This document shows, piece after piece, positions 36,892-47,843 of a stretch of 64,000 bases of DNA. Position 1 is the stretch's first letter; every line of letters begins with the position of its first letter. The DNA is from Manduca sexta. Taxonomy: Eukaryota; Arthropoda; Insecta; Lepidoptera; Sphingidae. Location of the stretch: assembly GCF_014839805.1 (NCBI RefSeq), contig NC_051129.1, positions 682,001-746,000 on the forward strand, written 5' to 3'. The notes under the pieces are model-generated. The model worked only from the letters and a program-made list of their open reading frames with translations. It did not search any database and was not told the origin of the DNA. Made by a program: the position numbers and the translations under genes.

Positions 36892-39470
36892 GGCGTCGCG
36901 CGGCTGCCACTAGCGAGTCTTGTTTGCGACGCGATAAAACGATAGCCAAATTACAAGCGATATCGAAGTTGCTTGATGACAGAAGTAGACAACATAATTA
37001 TACCCATGTAGAGGAATCTTTAAACGAGAGATTCGCCATTTGTTTCCTATACTTTTTAAGGAACGTCGAAGTATTTATAGAACATTTGGTCGGCCGAAAC
37101 GAGTCGGTCAAAGCGCGGCAATATCCATTCATTTTAACGTTCGACAAGGGACCGAACGAAATTAACAGTCGCACAAACAATTTTGTATTACACGAAACGA
37201 GTGAGAACGTATTGGAATCACCTCGGGGGTGATGCGAAACTGGATTAGCCGCGAAAGTGTCTGTTTGTATTAAACATATTTCTATAGAATACAACATCCA
37301 TCACACATCAGCCGTGATCACGAAGAAAACAGCAAAGCGACTAGAAATATCATAAGAAAAGCAAATCAAATGAAGATTAATGCTGCAATATTAATTAGAG
37401 CTCTAAACTTCATTCGCAACCGCGCGAACGTTAAACACGTAGAATTCCTATAAATACAGAAAGGTGTTCATAATGAGCGGCACCTCCCTCCCCAGCTTCC
37501 CCTCTACCTTAGAGCAAACATTGAAAGCCATTTATACACGTCCACTAGTCACCATTAATTAGGTTACGCGACGGAGAAAAACTTGCGGCGGCTCTTCAAA
37601 CTTCATTAACCTCACTGGAGTGGGGTAGTTTGTGGTGGATCTTGAGCACACAGCAACTCGAGGAGTTGTACAAAACTTGCGTTTGGGCAGGGGACTTTTG
37701 TAGTCGGCGAAAATTATTTTCGGTGTTGGCGAGATTAAGTAGAACGATACAAGCACTATTACATAAAGCTTAAAGGATATGTTTTAAACCTGTGTATTTG
37801 CTAGAATTTATAAAACTCATTATCTATCGAATTAGGACGTGAACACAGTGTTTTGTATCAGAGTTAATACTCATTTCAGGCAGTTGTGGCGTATACTAAC
37901 ATGCGGACTACTTGCATATATATTTAACAGAAACAGCTATCTGGACGACTGCAGATATCCTACTACCAACAAATTAAAAGCAAACTAATCAACAACCCTA
38001 TACAGTTTACACCCCTCATCACACAGTTCGTTAGCAACAAGAAATATTTGCGCTACAGTTTATCACAACATCCAACAGCGGTTATATAACACGAGCGGTA
38101 TTTAATGAGGGAAATGCAACGCAGTCAAAATAAATAGGCCACATAATGGCGGCTCGATTTGTCAACGCGACAGCGCGGCGTAAGCGCGCCGACCGCACGC
38201 TCATTACACACTGCGGAGTGCCGGCCGACCGCGCTTGCAGTTACGTCCCCGGCTGCCAAAATACCAATACAAGAGCAACATCCATGAATTACCAAACGGA
38301 CGTGTGAGCTAGAGGGCAGTGGCAGTTACTCCTTACAACGACAGAAGCCTGGGTGCTTTTGTACCAACTCCGCCCGAGCGACAAATGACTATGCCACTGA
38401 GTATTTCTTCGATTTAAGGAGCCTTCGTTGGTATGCGACGTAACCTGTATATAATATGTCAAAATAAATGCACAAACAAATATCCAAATTACTTCATCAA
38501 CCATCACATTAACAAATTCGTCCATGTGGAAATGAATCACTAGTCCACAAAAAAAACAGTTTGACTGATTCAGACGTGCACCCAGCTCGTCTCGACGTAT
38601 AGTTTTAAAAGTACATTCGCACGGTATGTTTTAATTAACATTATTACGTGCCCGTCTATGTTCCGAACTAGTCGGTAATGACATGCGCTATTTCGCGGTT
38701 ATTCATACTCCAGGGTTTTACTGCGGATTTTCATGTGGAGCAATTTTGAATTAGCATCTCTATTTACATGACTATTTATAGTTCTATTTGCTTTAAATTA
38801 ACGCGGTCATGTTCTTGATTTTGTCATTTTTGGAGCATGTGCGGTATGTTCGAGTTCGTATATGATTTGACTAGAAGTTAAGGTTGTTTTAAAACGTCTT
38901 AAAGCTAAAGTATTTTAAGGCGCGTGTGTTTTGTTTACAAATGTGAATGTGTAACTTGTTGACGTGCCAGATTAGCATCCCTATTTTGACGAGTTTCTTA
39001 TTATCAACATTTTTAGAAAAGAAAAGACGAAACACCGATCTGGTTAATCAGTATTTATATAGGTTAACGAGGTCTACTCATTATAAATTTTACACATCAA
39101 TTATTTCTAGGAACACAAACGGTTAAAATAATCAGTTTAAATCAAGCTGGGATTAATTCATAAAGCAAATACAATATTCGAACAGTTTTAGCAAGTATTA
39201 CGTTACCCGCATTGGTGAAACTTATTTGCGAATTGCAAATTGTTTTTAACGTCCTACCGTCAAACCGCAAACGTGTCGCCGGAATGGAATTAAAATGCTC
39301 CATTACTCGTGATCAGATCAGATAATTCTTTAATTGTGAACACGTTTATTTACCATGCTACCATTTATTGAAATATATATTTTTCCTGACCATTTGATTA
39401 CTATACCTATAAATAAGTAGCTATTAGGTAATGTTGGTTAAATAGTCGTATTCTGTCGACTAGCGAGGTT
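36892..39470. other. Noncoding stretch downstream of the candidate promoter
   Basis: The open frame 36924-37232 has no ATG (it opens at TTG) and is not called. A GC-rich island lies at 38140-38270. No gene recognised. Confidence 0.45.
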
Positions 39471-39484
39471 ATGTAAACTAATTA

Positions 39485-39804
39485 ATAATATCAGCCCTGT
39501 ATTATATACTTGCCCACTGCTGAGCACGGGCCTCCTCTACTACTGAGAGGGATTAGGCCTTAGTCCACCACGCTGGCCTAGTGCGGATTGGTAGACTTCA
39601 CACACCTTCGAAATTCCTATAGAGAACTTCTCAGATGTGCAGGTTTCCTCACGATGTTTTCCTTCACCGTTAAAGCGAACGATAAATTCACAAAGAATAC
39701 ACTCATGATTTTTTAGAAAATTCAGAGGTGTGTGCCCTTGGGATTGGAACCTGCGGTCATTCGTCTTGGCAGTCCGTTCCACACCCAACTAGGCTATCGT
39801 GTAA
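39485..39804 (-). mobile_element. tRNA-derived SINE, family B, complete copy
   Basis: Read on the minus strand it begins with a tRNA-like head (A box TAGCCTAGTTGG, then B-box-like AGGTTCCAATCC). A conserved body and an AT-rich tail follow. A perfect 14-bp target duplication ATGTAAACTAATTA flanks it at 39471-39484 and 39805-39818. It is nearly identical in arrangement to the plus-strand copy at 60437-60780. The 82-codon minus-strand open frame inside it is not a gene. Confidence 0.92.
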
Positions 39805-39818
39805 ATGTAAACTAATTA

Positions 39819-41927
39819 TAACTGTGAAATTGTTAACTCTTAAAGCTAGAAAATACGATACCCTCTACCACACCAGACGAAACGCTCATAAATAATCACG
39901 TTATTCTAATTTGTTTTAGAAATTCCATAAGAACGTATGGTAATACGTGTTTCTTTAATGTAAATTGGAACTATAGTTTTATATGAGTTGTATTTTTAGT
40001 ATGTCGTTTGATACGTCGCAATGGCGAATATCTAGGAGACGTATTTTAGTGCTCATGATAAATATACCATTTTTGCTAGAAACGAATTTTCGCATTTTGC
40101 GAGGCTACAAAATTTGTGATATAATATAGGTATTCAAATTGCACACGACGATTTCAAGTGCCAATTTCAAAAATAAAAAATATATCTCATATCCTATCTT
40201 CATCCTCTAGTGTTGCATCTCAACATCAGCCAAAGCGTCGAACGGCGAACATAAAAACACAAAACGTAAGGAAACGCTACATCATGTCAGAGTGTTTTAT
40301 TGGCCACGTCTCAAGGTCGGAATGAATAGGCGTCGTGGCTCCTGGAGTCGACCTTCATTGCATTGCGTACGGTGTTCGTTCGGCTCATCAGACGCCATCA
40401 ATCTTCTACAAATGGAATAAAGGTCGCCGCTCAACGCGAGTATATCTATGGATAATGATTCTAAAAGCCTGTTTTACAACTTATGAAAAATGTTACTGGG
40501 TACATAAATGTATAAGCTTACCAAATACAAAACTCACAGTCTAATCTATTCAACCAAATAACTGGTAATAAAACGAAAACTATCTACATTAGCTGTTTAA
40601 TACGATAACTGTCAAATAAAAATTACTTGAATCTATTTAACAAGCCCCAATTCTAAATGGTTTTGACAATTTAATTGTTAATTTGAATACGGTCTTTCTT
40701 GCTATATGTTAGTAGCATTCAACATCATAAGAAGCTAGATAAAGCACTGGATATACAATTATAAATTAAGCGCGATCGTTGCCACGCATACGTCAAAGTT
40801 AAGTTGTTCGCAAGAAACTCTGCTTTACTTAATCTGTAAATGTATGATTTAGTACTGACAACTACCAACAGTACAATAACAAATATAAATTTTGTGGCAA
40901 ATACTTACTCTCACCGTCTATATTTAGAATTAAACCAAACTTATTGTTCTTACTGCACTACCAATTCCACTTTTAAAAGTCTATAAAGAAGGGTGATATA
41001 ACGAAAATTGAATGACAGGCTATTTTAAAATGCTACAATTTTGTGTTTATTTGTAAGTTACCTCAAATCAGAATATTATACCCAAACACAAATTATAAAT
41101 CTATATCCCGACAAGAAAACTATTCCATGCAGGGTTTAAATGAACCACACACAAGTGCAGGGGTGCGAGTTATTGCAGAGCTGCTGTACTCACTGTAGCA
41201 CCCGACCACGCAATTACACTTGCTTGTTGTCGCTCGCTACGAACCGATAAAATTACAGACTCCGTCCTCGCGATGTGCTGGACAGTGGACGCTGATTTTT
41301 TAAATTAGTTGTATTTAACGCTTTGCTCTATATTACTTTGAGAAAGTGTGTTTATTTTTTGTGGTAAATAGATATATTGAATTTATCCAATGGTATAAAT
41401 ATCAATTTAATAAAATCGTATGATGAAGGGCAATTCAAATTATGGCCTGTGTCAATGTTATTTTAGAAAACCATAAAAATTACCTACAGAAACAACGTCA
41501 GGACAGGAATACAGCTATTGCGGTGCAATCGCACCGCTTCAATTTGGCATTACAAGCAGCACCATTGTTGTCCTTCTGCATAGTCACTAGAAATAACGAA
41601 CATTCCCTGTACGTGCCGACATTTACATGTCAATATATCAGTTACCATTTACACCGCGTATCAAAAACACAGCCGACCTTGAGCATAAATCCAAATTAAA
41701 AAGCTCTCGCCGCCATTTGCAATTTCACTCGCACTTCGCGTCGGCCGTGTATGCTTTAAAAAAAAATATATAATTTGTAAACCAAATGACGTTCGGTATA
41801 AAGGAAACACGAAAAATAAAGGCGTCGGTAATGTTTCTGGCGAACGCGTTTTTTATATTAAATGTTTTTGTCACGTGCGATCTGTTGTTTAATTATAATT
41901 TACATACATGTCGCCTTAGTGGTACAA
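39819..41927. other. AT-rich noncoding stretch
   Basis: Short unsupported frames only (40335-40544, 41442-41699). Confidence 0.5.
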
Positions 41928-41930
41928 TAA

Positions 41931-42099
41931 GGGCCCCTTCAAATTAGCCGCGCTGCTTTCTCAATGTATAGGAATTTCTACGACACAAAAGGCGCTAAAG
42001 TAAAAGAATCAAGAGCACCTTCAATTTGCCATTGAATGCGGCAGTTGCGTGTTTTTTTATATGGATTAACCTAGCCGCGCGGCTAATTTGAAGATGCCC
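41931..42099. mobile_element. PIF/Harbinger-type MITE, 169 bp
   Basis: Terminal inverted repeats of about 28 bases (left GGGCCCCTTCAAATTAGCCG, right read inward GGGCATCTTCAAATTAGCCG) are flanked by a TAA duplication at 41928-41930 and 42100-42102. A 3-bp TAA/TTA target duplication and a GGG terminus are typical of PIF/Harbinger. It has no coding capacity. Confidence 0.82.
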
Positions 42100-42102
42100 T
42101 AA

Positions 42103-43184
42103 GAGACAAAAACCGTAGTCTCTTTTCAAAGTTAAATGAATATTCTGGGTGTTGTTTAAGAATTTTCATTACAATACTCCTAACTGGTTAAAATCTTTTG
42201 GTTTTCGATGCACTTAATATGAGGTCAATTCATTGCCAATAAAAAAAACTCACGTTAGAATAATCGATGCTTTGTGCAGAAAATACACGAGATAAATAAC
42301 AAAATTAAAAAATAAATGAAGCATACAAATTACCCGCGATCTGATTCGCATTACGCTGAGATAAAGCCACCGCCGACCCAATTTCGACGCGAGCTCAACG
42401 CCTAGACCGCCTCCCGCTCCCTTCCCTTCAGCAGACGGACTAGCTCCTAGATACGTATGTGTCCATTGGGATTCATTACTTACCCACGTGTTACGGAATA
42501 CAGTAGGTAATTTGTATACGTACCTACTACTTTATAGTGGTCAAATATTGAAAACTCGCTCTCAACACTTAAAACTATATTTTGAAGAATTTTGGATAAA
42601 CATATACTTGTACTTGTACTGTACATAATTTTTTATTCCAGAAAAGTACTCAATGAACGTTTTTATGGTAAGACCTACGAGCGAGCGGAACTGCGAGCAA
42701 AATTTAGTTCTAATAAAATACACTCAGACATTATTAATCCTAAATAAATAAACACAAAAAGTGTTGCGTCGTGGCTGTGTCCTGCAAGAGACTTTATGTC
42801 GCAAAACTACTAAAGTCGATAAAGTAATCTGAGTGCTACAGACTTTTAATCTCAAGAACGAACGAACGTTAGCAGATTCGCAAACAGAATATTTTATTAA
42901 AAAAAAAACGCTTTTTTGAAAGGCATTTTAATTACACCCAAATTGAATTTATATAACCTTTTTATACACAAGGAATGTATACGCCGTCGTACGCGCGATC
43001 AAAAACCTTGCCTTATTAAAAAAAACACCCTTTTCAAAGGTATTTTTACATCACATTGCCACCCAAAGTAATTATCGTAGCCAGTGTAACTACTGAACAT
43101 AATAAGGCTTCATCTCATGTCTCAGGAAGGAGAGTGCAGTGGAGCAATACTTTGTAATTCAAAGTATTAGATAGTGTTTCTACT
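42103..43184. other. Noncoding stretch
   Basis: A GC-rich patch lies at 42340-42440. A roughly 40-bp imperfect direct repeat occurs at about 42892-42935 and 43012-43058. No gene recognised. Confidence 0.45.
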
Positions 43185-43246
43185 ATTTATGGGCGGTCGT
43201 ATCGCTTACCATTTGGCGAACAGCAAGCTCGTCTAGTCATTCAAGC
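43185..43246 (-). repeat. Interspersed repeat D, copy 3
   Basis: The reverse complement contains GTTCGCCAAATGGTAAGCGA followed by a CGCCCATAAATAG segment, matching the family at 34545. Confidence 0.55.
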
Positions 43247-45430
43247 AATAAAAAAAATGTAAGTATAATAAAATGTAAACACGTACATTAATTTGAGCAT
43301 GAGTTTGCAATAACGCATCAGCAGTTTAGTTCTTAACTCCTCCGCGGCTGCGGTCTCGCGGCCGAACTTAGACACTCCGATAATACAATTTTACTAATGG
43401 AAATGCATTTCGGACTCGTTTAATATCGCTTAAAATGTTTTGTGAAAGTTTTATTTGAAAATAATACCACAAAATACATTTTTACATCCATTAGGTAACT
43501 TTATTAATGTGTGTTTATTTATTTTAATGTACTTTGTATCTGTGTCGAGAGTGGAATTAATGAAATGATCGTTCTAGCCTGTAAAAGATTTTTTGTTGTT
43601 GTTCACACCATCATGAATGAATTGACAAAAACAGGAATCATAAACAGACCACCTAAATACTAATAACTGGACCTAACCGAAATTATCAACAAAAATACCA
43701 AACAAAATTAACTTCATAAAATACACTTATAGTAAAGCATTATGTTTCCGACGTTGGGGTCATAAAAGTGCAATGTTCCAATATACAAGGACGTCACAAA
43801 TTCACCGCAGCCACGTTAGTACGTAAATAATGTCGCGAGCTGGTTCAACGTACGTACGGACAGACGTTGATGTTAATATAAACTTGAATAATTCCCTCTT
43901 TGTGCAGATACGCATTTGGTGTAATTCTGAGGAGGTATTCGAGTGAATAGATCATTGAACACAAAATCAACTTATGAACCGATTTGTCATAGAACTACAC
44001 TTATAATATTTACTGACATTGTTATTAATAGAAATTTTTTAGTAACATTACAAAACCTCACGAACTTGTATTCCCAATGGCAGTCGTTACCAAGACACTT
44101 AGCTTATTTTATGTAGCTTTAATGTAAATGAAAACATACTATCTTAAACTTTATCGTCACCCTAAAAGATATATACACATAAATTAAGCCATAATATCAT
44201 GTGAGTTTTTGTAAATTCTTATAATAAATGAAGTTCTTTAACCACAAATTAAATAATAGGCGGCAATAACCCCCACAAACTTCTCAATCAACCAATCCGG
44301 CCCTGTACTATCTGCGACAGGCAATGTTGCAGCGTGGTGTGAAAGGCTCTCTCAATTTGCATTTTAATATATCGTGATGGGGGGTAATGAATAGAGATAC
44401 ATGAGCGGGCACCCCCGTCCCAACGGGTGTTGGCACTACCGCTGTAGGACTAGTTTAATAGGAAAGACTTGTATTAATCAGAGTCTGCATCAAAGACGTA
44501 ATTATTATGCGGCCCGCCTTCATTCATCGCAGTGAACGGTATTTTCCCTGATTTATGTTGGGAAATTTCAGATTACCTGAGATGGGATGATTTAGTAATT
44601 ATAGTAATATTTTGTTAATTATAAACGAAAAGCATGAAATATTCAAAAATGTTTAAATAAAATAAATACTGAAATATATAAATTATGTTGTAACATCAAA
44701 AATATTTGCTTTCAACTTTTGCTATTAATTTACACGTGTTAGTTTTTACAAATTCATACAAGAGTCTAAAATGAAGACAATATATTTCAAAGCTCGTTGA
44801 ATAAACAAACATAACACACAATCTACCTCACGTTTTAGATCGAATCCACAGAGCCGACGCAAAACATTTACTCAACCACCTGAAATGCATTTTCCATCGC
44901 ATTAAAACACATATCCATCGAAAACACTCAACAACGACGCCCGTAACGGTTGATTGAACGCTCGCGTATTGACTGCGGGGGGTTGTTTCCCCCACGACTC
45001 CCCGTGCAGCCGCGCCTGGTCCCCCACGCCCGCAGCGCTTCTGAGGACTTCGGGTCAGTGGATTCCAATTTAAAGCCGATTTCATAACCGCATGCCGGGC
45101 TCATGTGTGACAGCGTGCGACGGGCCTTAGTTGACTTGCTGGAATGGCTGCGTTAGGGCGGTAATTAATTTAGAGTGAACCCTTTTCATCGACAAGTAAT
45201 ATTATGGTTGACAAGTATATCTTTTCATATTATGTTGAATTGTCATAAGTTAAAATGAAAATTTCCATTTCTCTTAAATACAATTTGTCATTGTCTCTCA
45301 AACGCATACAAAATATAAATTATTAAATAACAAAGCCAATTTTTAGGAAAGTACACCATATCCTGCAATCAACAGAAAGCATACGAAGGCTCCATAATCC
45401 CAAAAAAAGCCAAACCTTGAATGGAAAACA
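43247..45430. other. Noncoding stretch
   Basis: A GC-rich patch lies at about 44940-45100. No gene recognised. Confidence 0.5.
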
Positions 45431-45690
45431 AGGCTATAAATAAACAAGTGTACGCCAACACCACGTGACCCGAATATCTCGGCTGTGCTAGGACCTTGGC
45501 CGCAGATCGGTTGGCCGGCGGCCAACGCGCGTCCTTACCCGCACTTTCACCGGCTATCGATTTTGGAAGGTGGCCGAGGGTCGCGCCCCACGCCGGACTG
45601 CGACGGCGGCGCGAGTGGCAGTTTCTTTGCCGCCCGGCGTAGTGATAACGATTGGTTGCGTCATTGGGTAGAGCGGTATGTTATGACTGC
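45431..45690 (+). promoter_or_regulatory. GC-rich island with TATA and NFI-type palindrome
   Basis: A TATA-like motif (GCTATAAATA) near 45432-45441 precedes about 220 bases of GC-rich, CpG-rich sequence. The perfect palindromic consensus TTGGCCGGCGGCCAA (TTGGC-N5-GCCAA) lies at 45511-45525. This could be a promoter or enhancer. The overlapping frame 45485-45727 opens at CTG and is not called as a gene. Confidence 0.35.
45542..45600 (+). repeat. Duplicated ~60-bp sequence, copy 1
   Basis: Aligns with 46127-46186 at roughly 80 percent identity by eye with one small indel. Both copies begin CACTTT and share CGATT-TGGA, CCGAG and GTCG blocks. Confidence 0.6.
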
Positions 45691-46126
45691 GTTTAGTAAC
45701 GAATTTGCTTCAATTCCCTACGAATAAATTTTGTGAGTGTTAGAATTTGTACGATCATTTAATTCTTATTATGCCATTACTAAGGATGAGTATAGGATTA
45801 CCTAATTTCTGTTTTTGTAGTGTCTTCCTTGCGTTTATTGAGTAGATATCCCTTAAAACAAAGACTTGGCGAGTCATCAGCGTCTGCTGCAGCCGCTCGT
45901 AAACATCCGCAATATCAGAAAAATAGCCAGCGAGTTCCCATCCTTACAATAGACCCTTATCTTTTAGTCACATAAATCTATGAACAAAAGTTAGTTCTGG
46001 AAGAAAACTTATTGCAAATCGCACACTCGAGAATCGCCAGCCGCCCAGATCACATCCATTCCCAATGAAACCCAGAGCATGAAGTCGAGTTTTACATAAC
46101 TATATGATTCGACGAAAGCTGGTTCA

Positions 46127-46186
46127 CACTTTGGCCGGGTATCGATTCTGGACGGAGTCCGAGTGTCGAGCCCCCGCCGAACTTGG
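46127..46186 (+). repeat. Duplicated ~60-bp sequence, copy 2
   Basis: Partner of 45542-45600, same strand, 585 bp downstream. The sequence between and around them does not align by eye. Confidence 0.6.
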
Positions 46187-46399
46187 GTATTGGGTAATAA
46201 GATAAATTTACTGCTAACTTTAGCTCTGTAGTGGTACAGTGAATGTCACCTCATTCATGGAAGATTTTATTTTTAGCATCGTTGCATAACAACCTCCTGT
46301 GGAGATCGAAATTTTTATTTGCTACTTTATTTCAGTAGTAGTCATAAATAAAGTAACGGAGACATTGATGGCCCACGTCATTTTAAATTTTTTATAATA

Positions 46400-46480
46400 T
46401 TATCATCATTAGCCCGTTCTAGTCCACTGATGGACACAGGTCTCTTCCAAGTCGTGCTACAGAGCCCATTGTGGTTCATA
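46400..46480 (+). repeat. Interspersed repeat C, fragment
   Basis: Contains ATTATCATCATTAGCC, then CCACTGATGGACACAGGTCT. This resembles the copy at 47373 and a common lepidopteran retroelement-derived repeat. Confidence 0.5.
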
Positions 46481-47110
46481 ATATCGTACTATAAAAAAAT
46501 AAATAATAAAAACCTTTGATTAAGTTACAACGTATCACTACGTATTATAAAATTTAAATAAAAGAACTAATAAAATCATTGTATGTTTTGGCATAGCAAT
46601 AAAAAACATCATGTATAGTGGACCACGTTAGAAACCTATCTGTCTACGGATACGCTACCTTATAAAAATATTATTGTTATGGCTATTTCATGCTATACTT
46701 TGCATATATCCGAACTCAATTCTTTTGCTGCTACCAGCATGTCAGCTATTCAAATGCTTATATCATTGAGCGGGGACGATAAACGCACCAAACAAATGTA
46801 TTTTAGAGGACATATCTTTGTCCCGGAGTTATATAAAACGTGGAGATGATGTAATATCCCTGACGACCTTCGGGAACATGTAAACACGGTTGCCTCCTTC
46901 GTCGTTCCATAACGATATACTTGTCATTCACTACGCAACTAACAAACAGATGACTTTCAGATAAGATGTCTATATAAACGATTACGTCTGTGATTGATAA
47001 TAATTTCATTTGCGTGATGGCAAGCGCCACGACCACACGTAAACTGAAACTGAAATTATATATGTATTCTACAATACATGTATCTCTTTTATACAAATTA
47101 ATAAAGAGAC
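46481..47110. other. AT-rich noncoding stretch
   Basis: Minus-strand open frame 46803-47144 partly overlaps repeat D and matches nothing. No gene recognised. Confidence 0.45.
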
Positions 47111-47156
47111 TAGCAAGCCATTCGCCTGATAGTAAACGACACAATTACCCATAAAA
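47111..47156 (+). repeat. Interspersed repeat D, copy 4
   Basis: Short match including ATTCGCCTGATAGTAAACGA to the family at 34545. Confidence 0.45.
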
Positions 47157-47372
47157 AGAAACAACACACCAATACTAACCACTGCGCGGCACTGCACAGC
47201 ACAGGTATGGAAATTTCATAATAACCAACAAATTACAATGGTTATAATATCTTTTAAACTACAACACTAAAGCGCTTGCACAGTGTTGTTTGACGGTTAA
47301 AACTTTGCAATGGTTACTCAGCTGGATTACGGCGTGCGAGAGGTCTACAACCTCTCAATATAGTATCTACTT

Positions 47373-47511
47373 TATCATCATCAGCCACATAAAGCCCACT
47401 GCTGAACATAGGCCTCCGCTAAAGATTTCCAGACGGACCTGTCGAAAGCCGTCTGCATCCAGCATGCAGACTTCGTCTTCGACGTTCCTGCGACTTTCAT
47501 CAAGTCTAGTT
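47373..47511 (+). repeat. Interspersed repeat C, longer copy
   Basis: Contains ATCATCATCAGCC, CCACTGCTGAACATAGGCCT and the CAGACGGACCTGTCGAAAGC segment, an order common to a lepidopteran retroelement-derived repeat. It lies immediately upstream of a SINE B copy. Confidence 0.6.
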
Positions 47512-47520
47512 ATAATAAAA

Positions 47521-47843
47521 TAATAAATAATATTAGCCCTGTATTATATACTATCCCACTGCTGGGTACGGGCCTCCTCTACTACTGAGAGGGATTAGGC
47601 CTTAATCCACCACGCTGGCCTAGGGCGGATTGGTAGACTTCACACACCCTCGAAAATTCCTATAGAGAATTTCTCAGGTATGCAAGGTTTCCTCACGATG
47701 TTTTCCTTCACCGTTAAAACAAGCGATAATTCACAAAGAATAAACACAATTATTTAGAAAAGTCAGAGGTGTTTGCCCTTGGGATTTGAACCTGCGGACA
47801 TCCGTCTCAGCAGTCCGTTCCACAACCAACTAGGCTATCGCCG
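47521..47843 (-). mobile_element. SINE family B, near-complete copy
   Basis: Very similar to 39485-39804 along its whole length, from the AT-rich tail at the left to the tRNA-like head at the right (ACTAGGCTATCG on the plus strand). I could not define a target duplication. Confidence 0.87.

Noticed and set aside
36924..37232. 102-codon open frame just downstream of the HSE/TATA cluster
   Set aside because: It opens at TTG and contains no ATG before its stop; no domain recognised. More likely noncoding.
39540..39788. 82-codon frame, also seen in similar form at 60468-60713
   Set aside because: Both are the same stretch of SINE family B; the similarity is due to the repeat, not a gene family.
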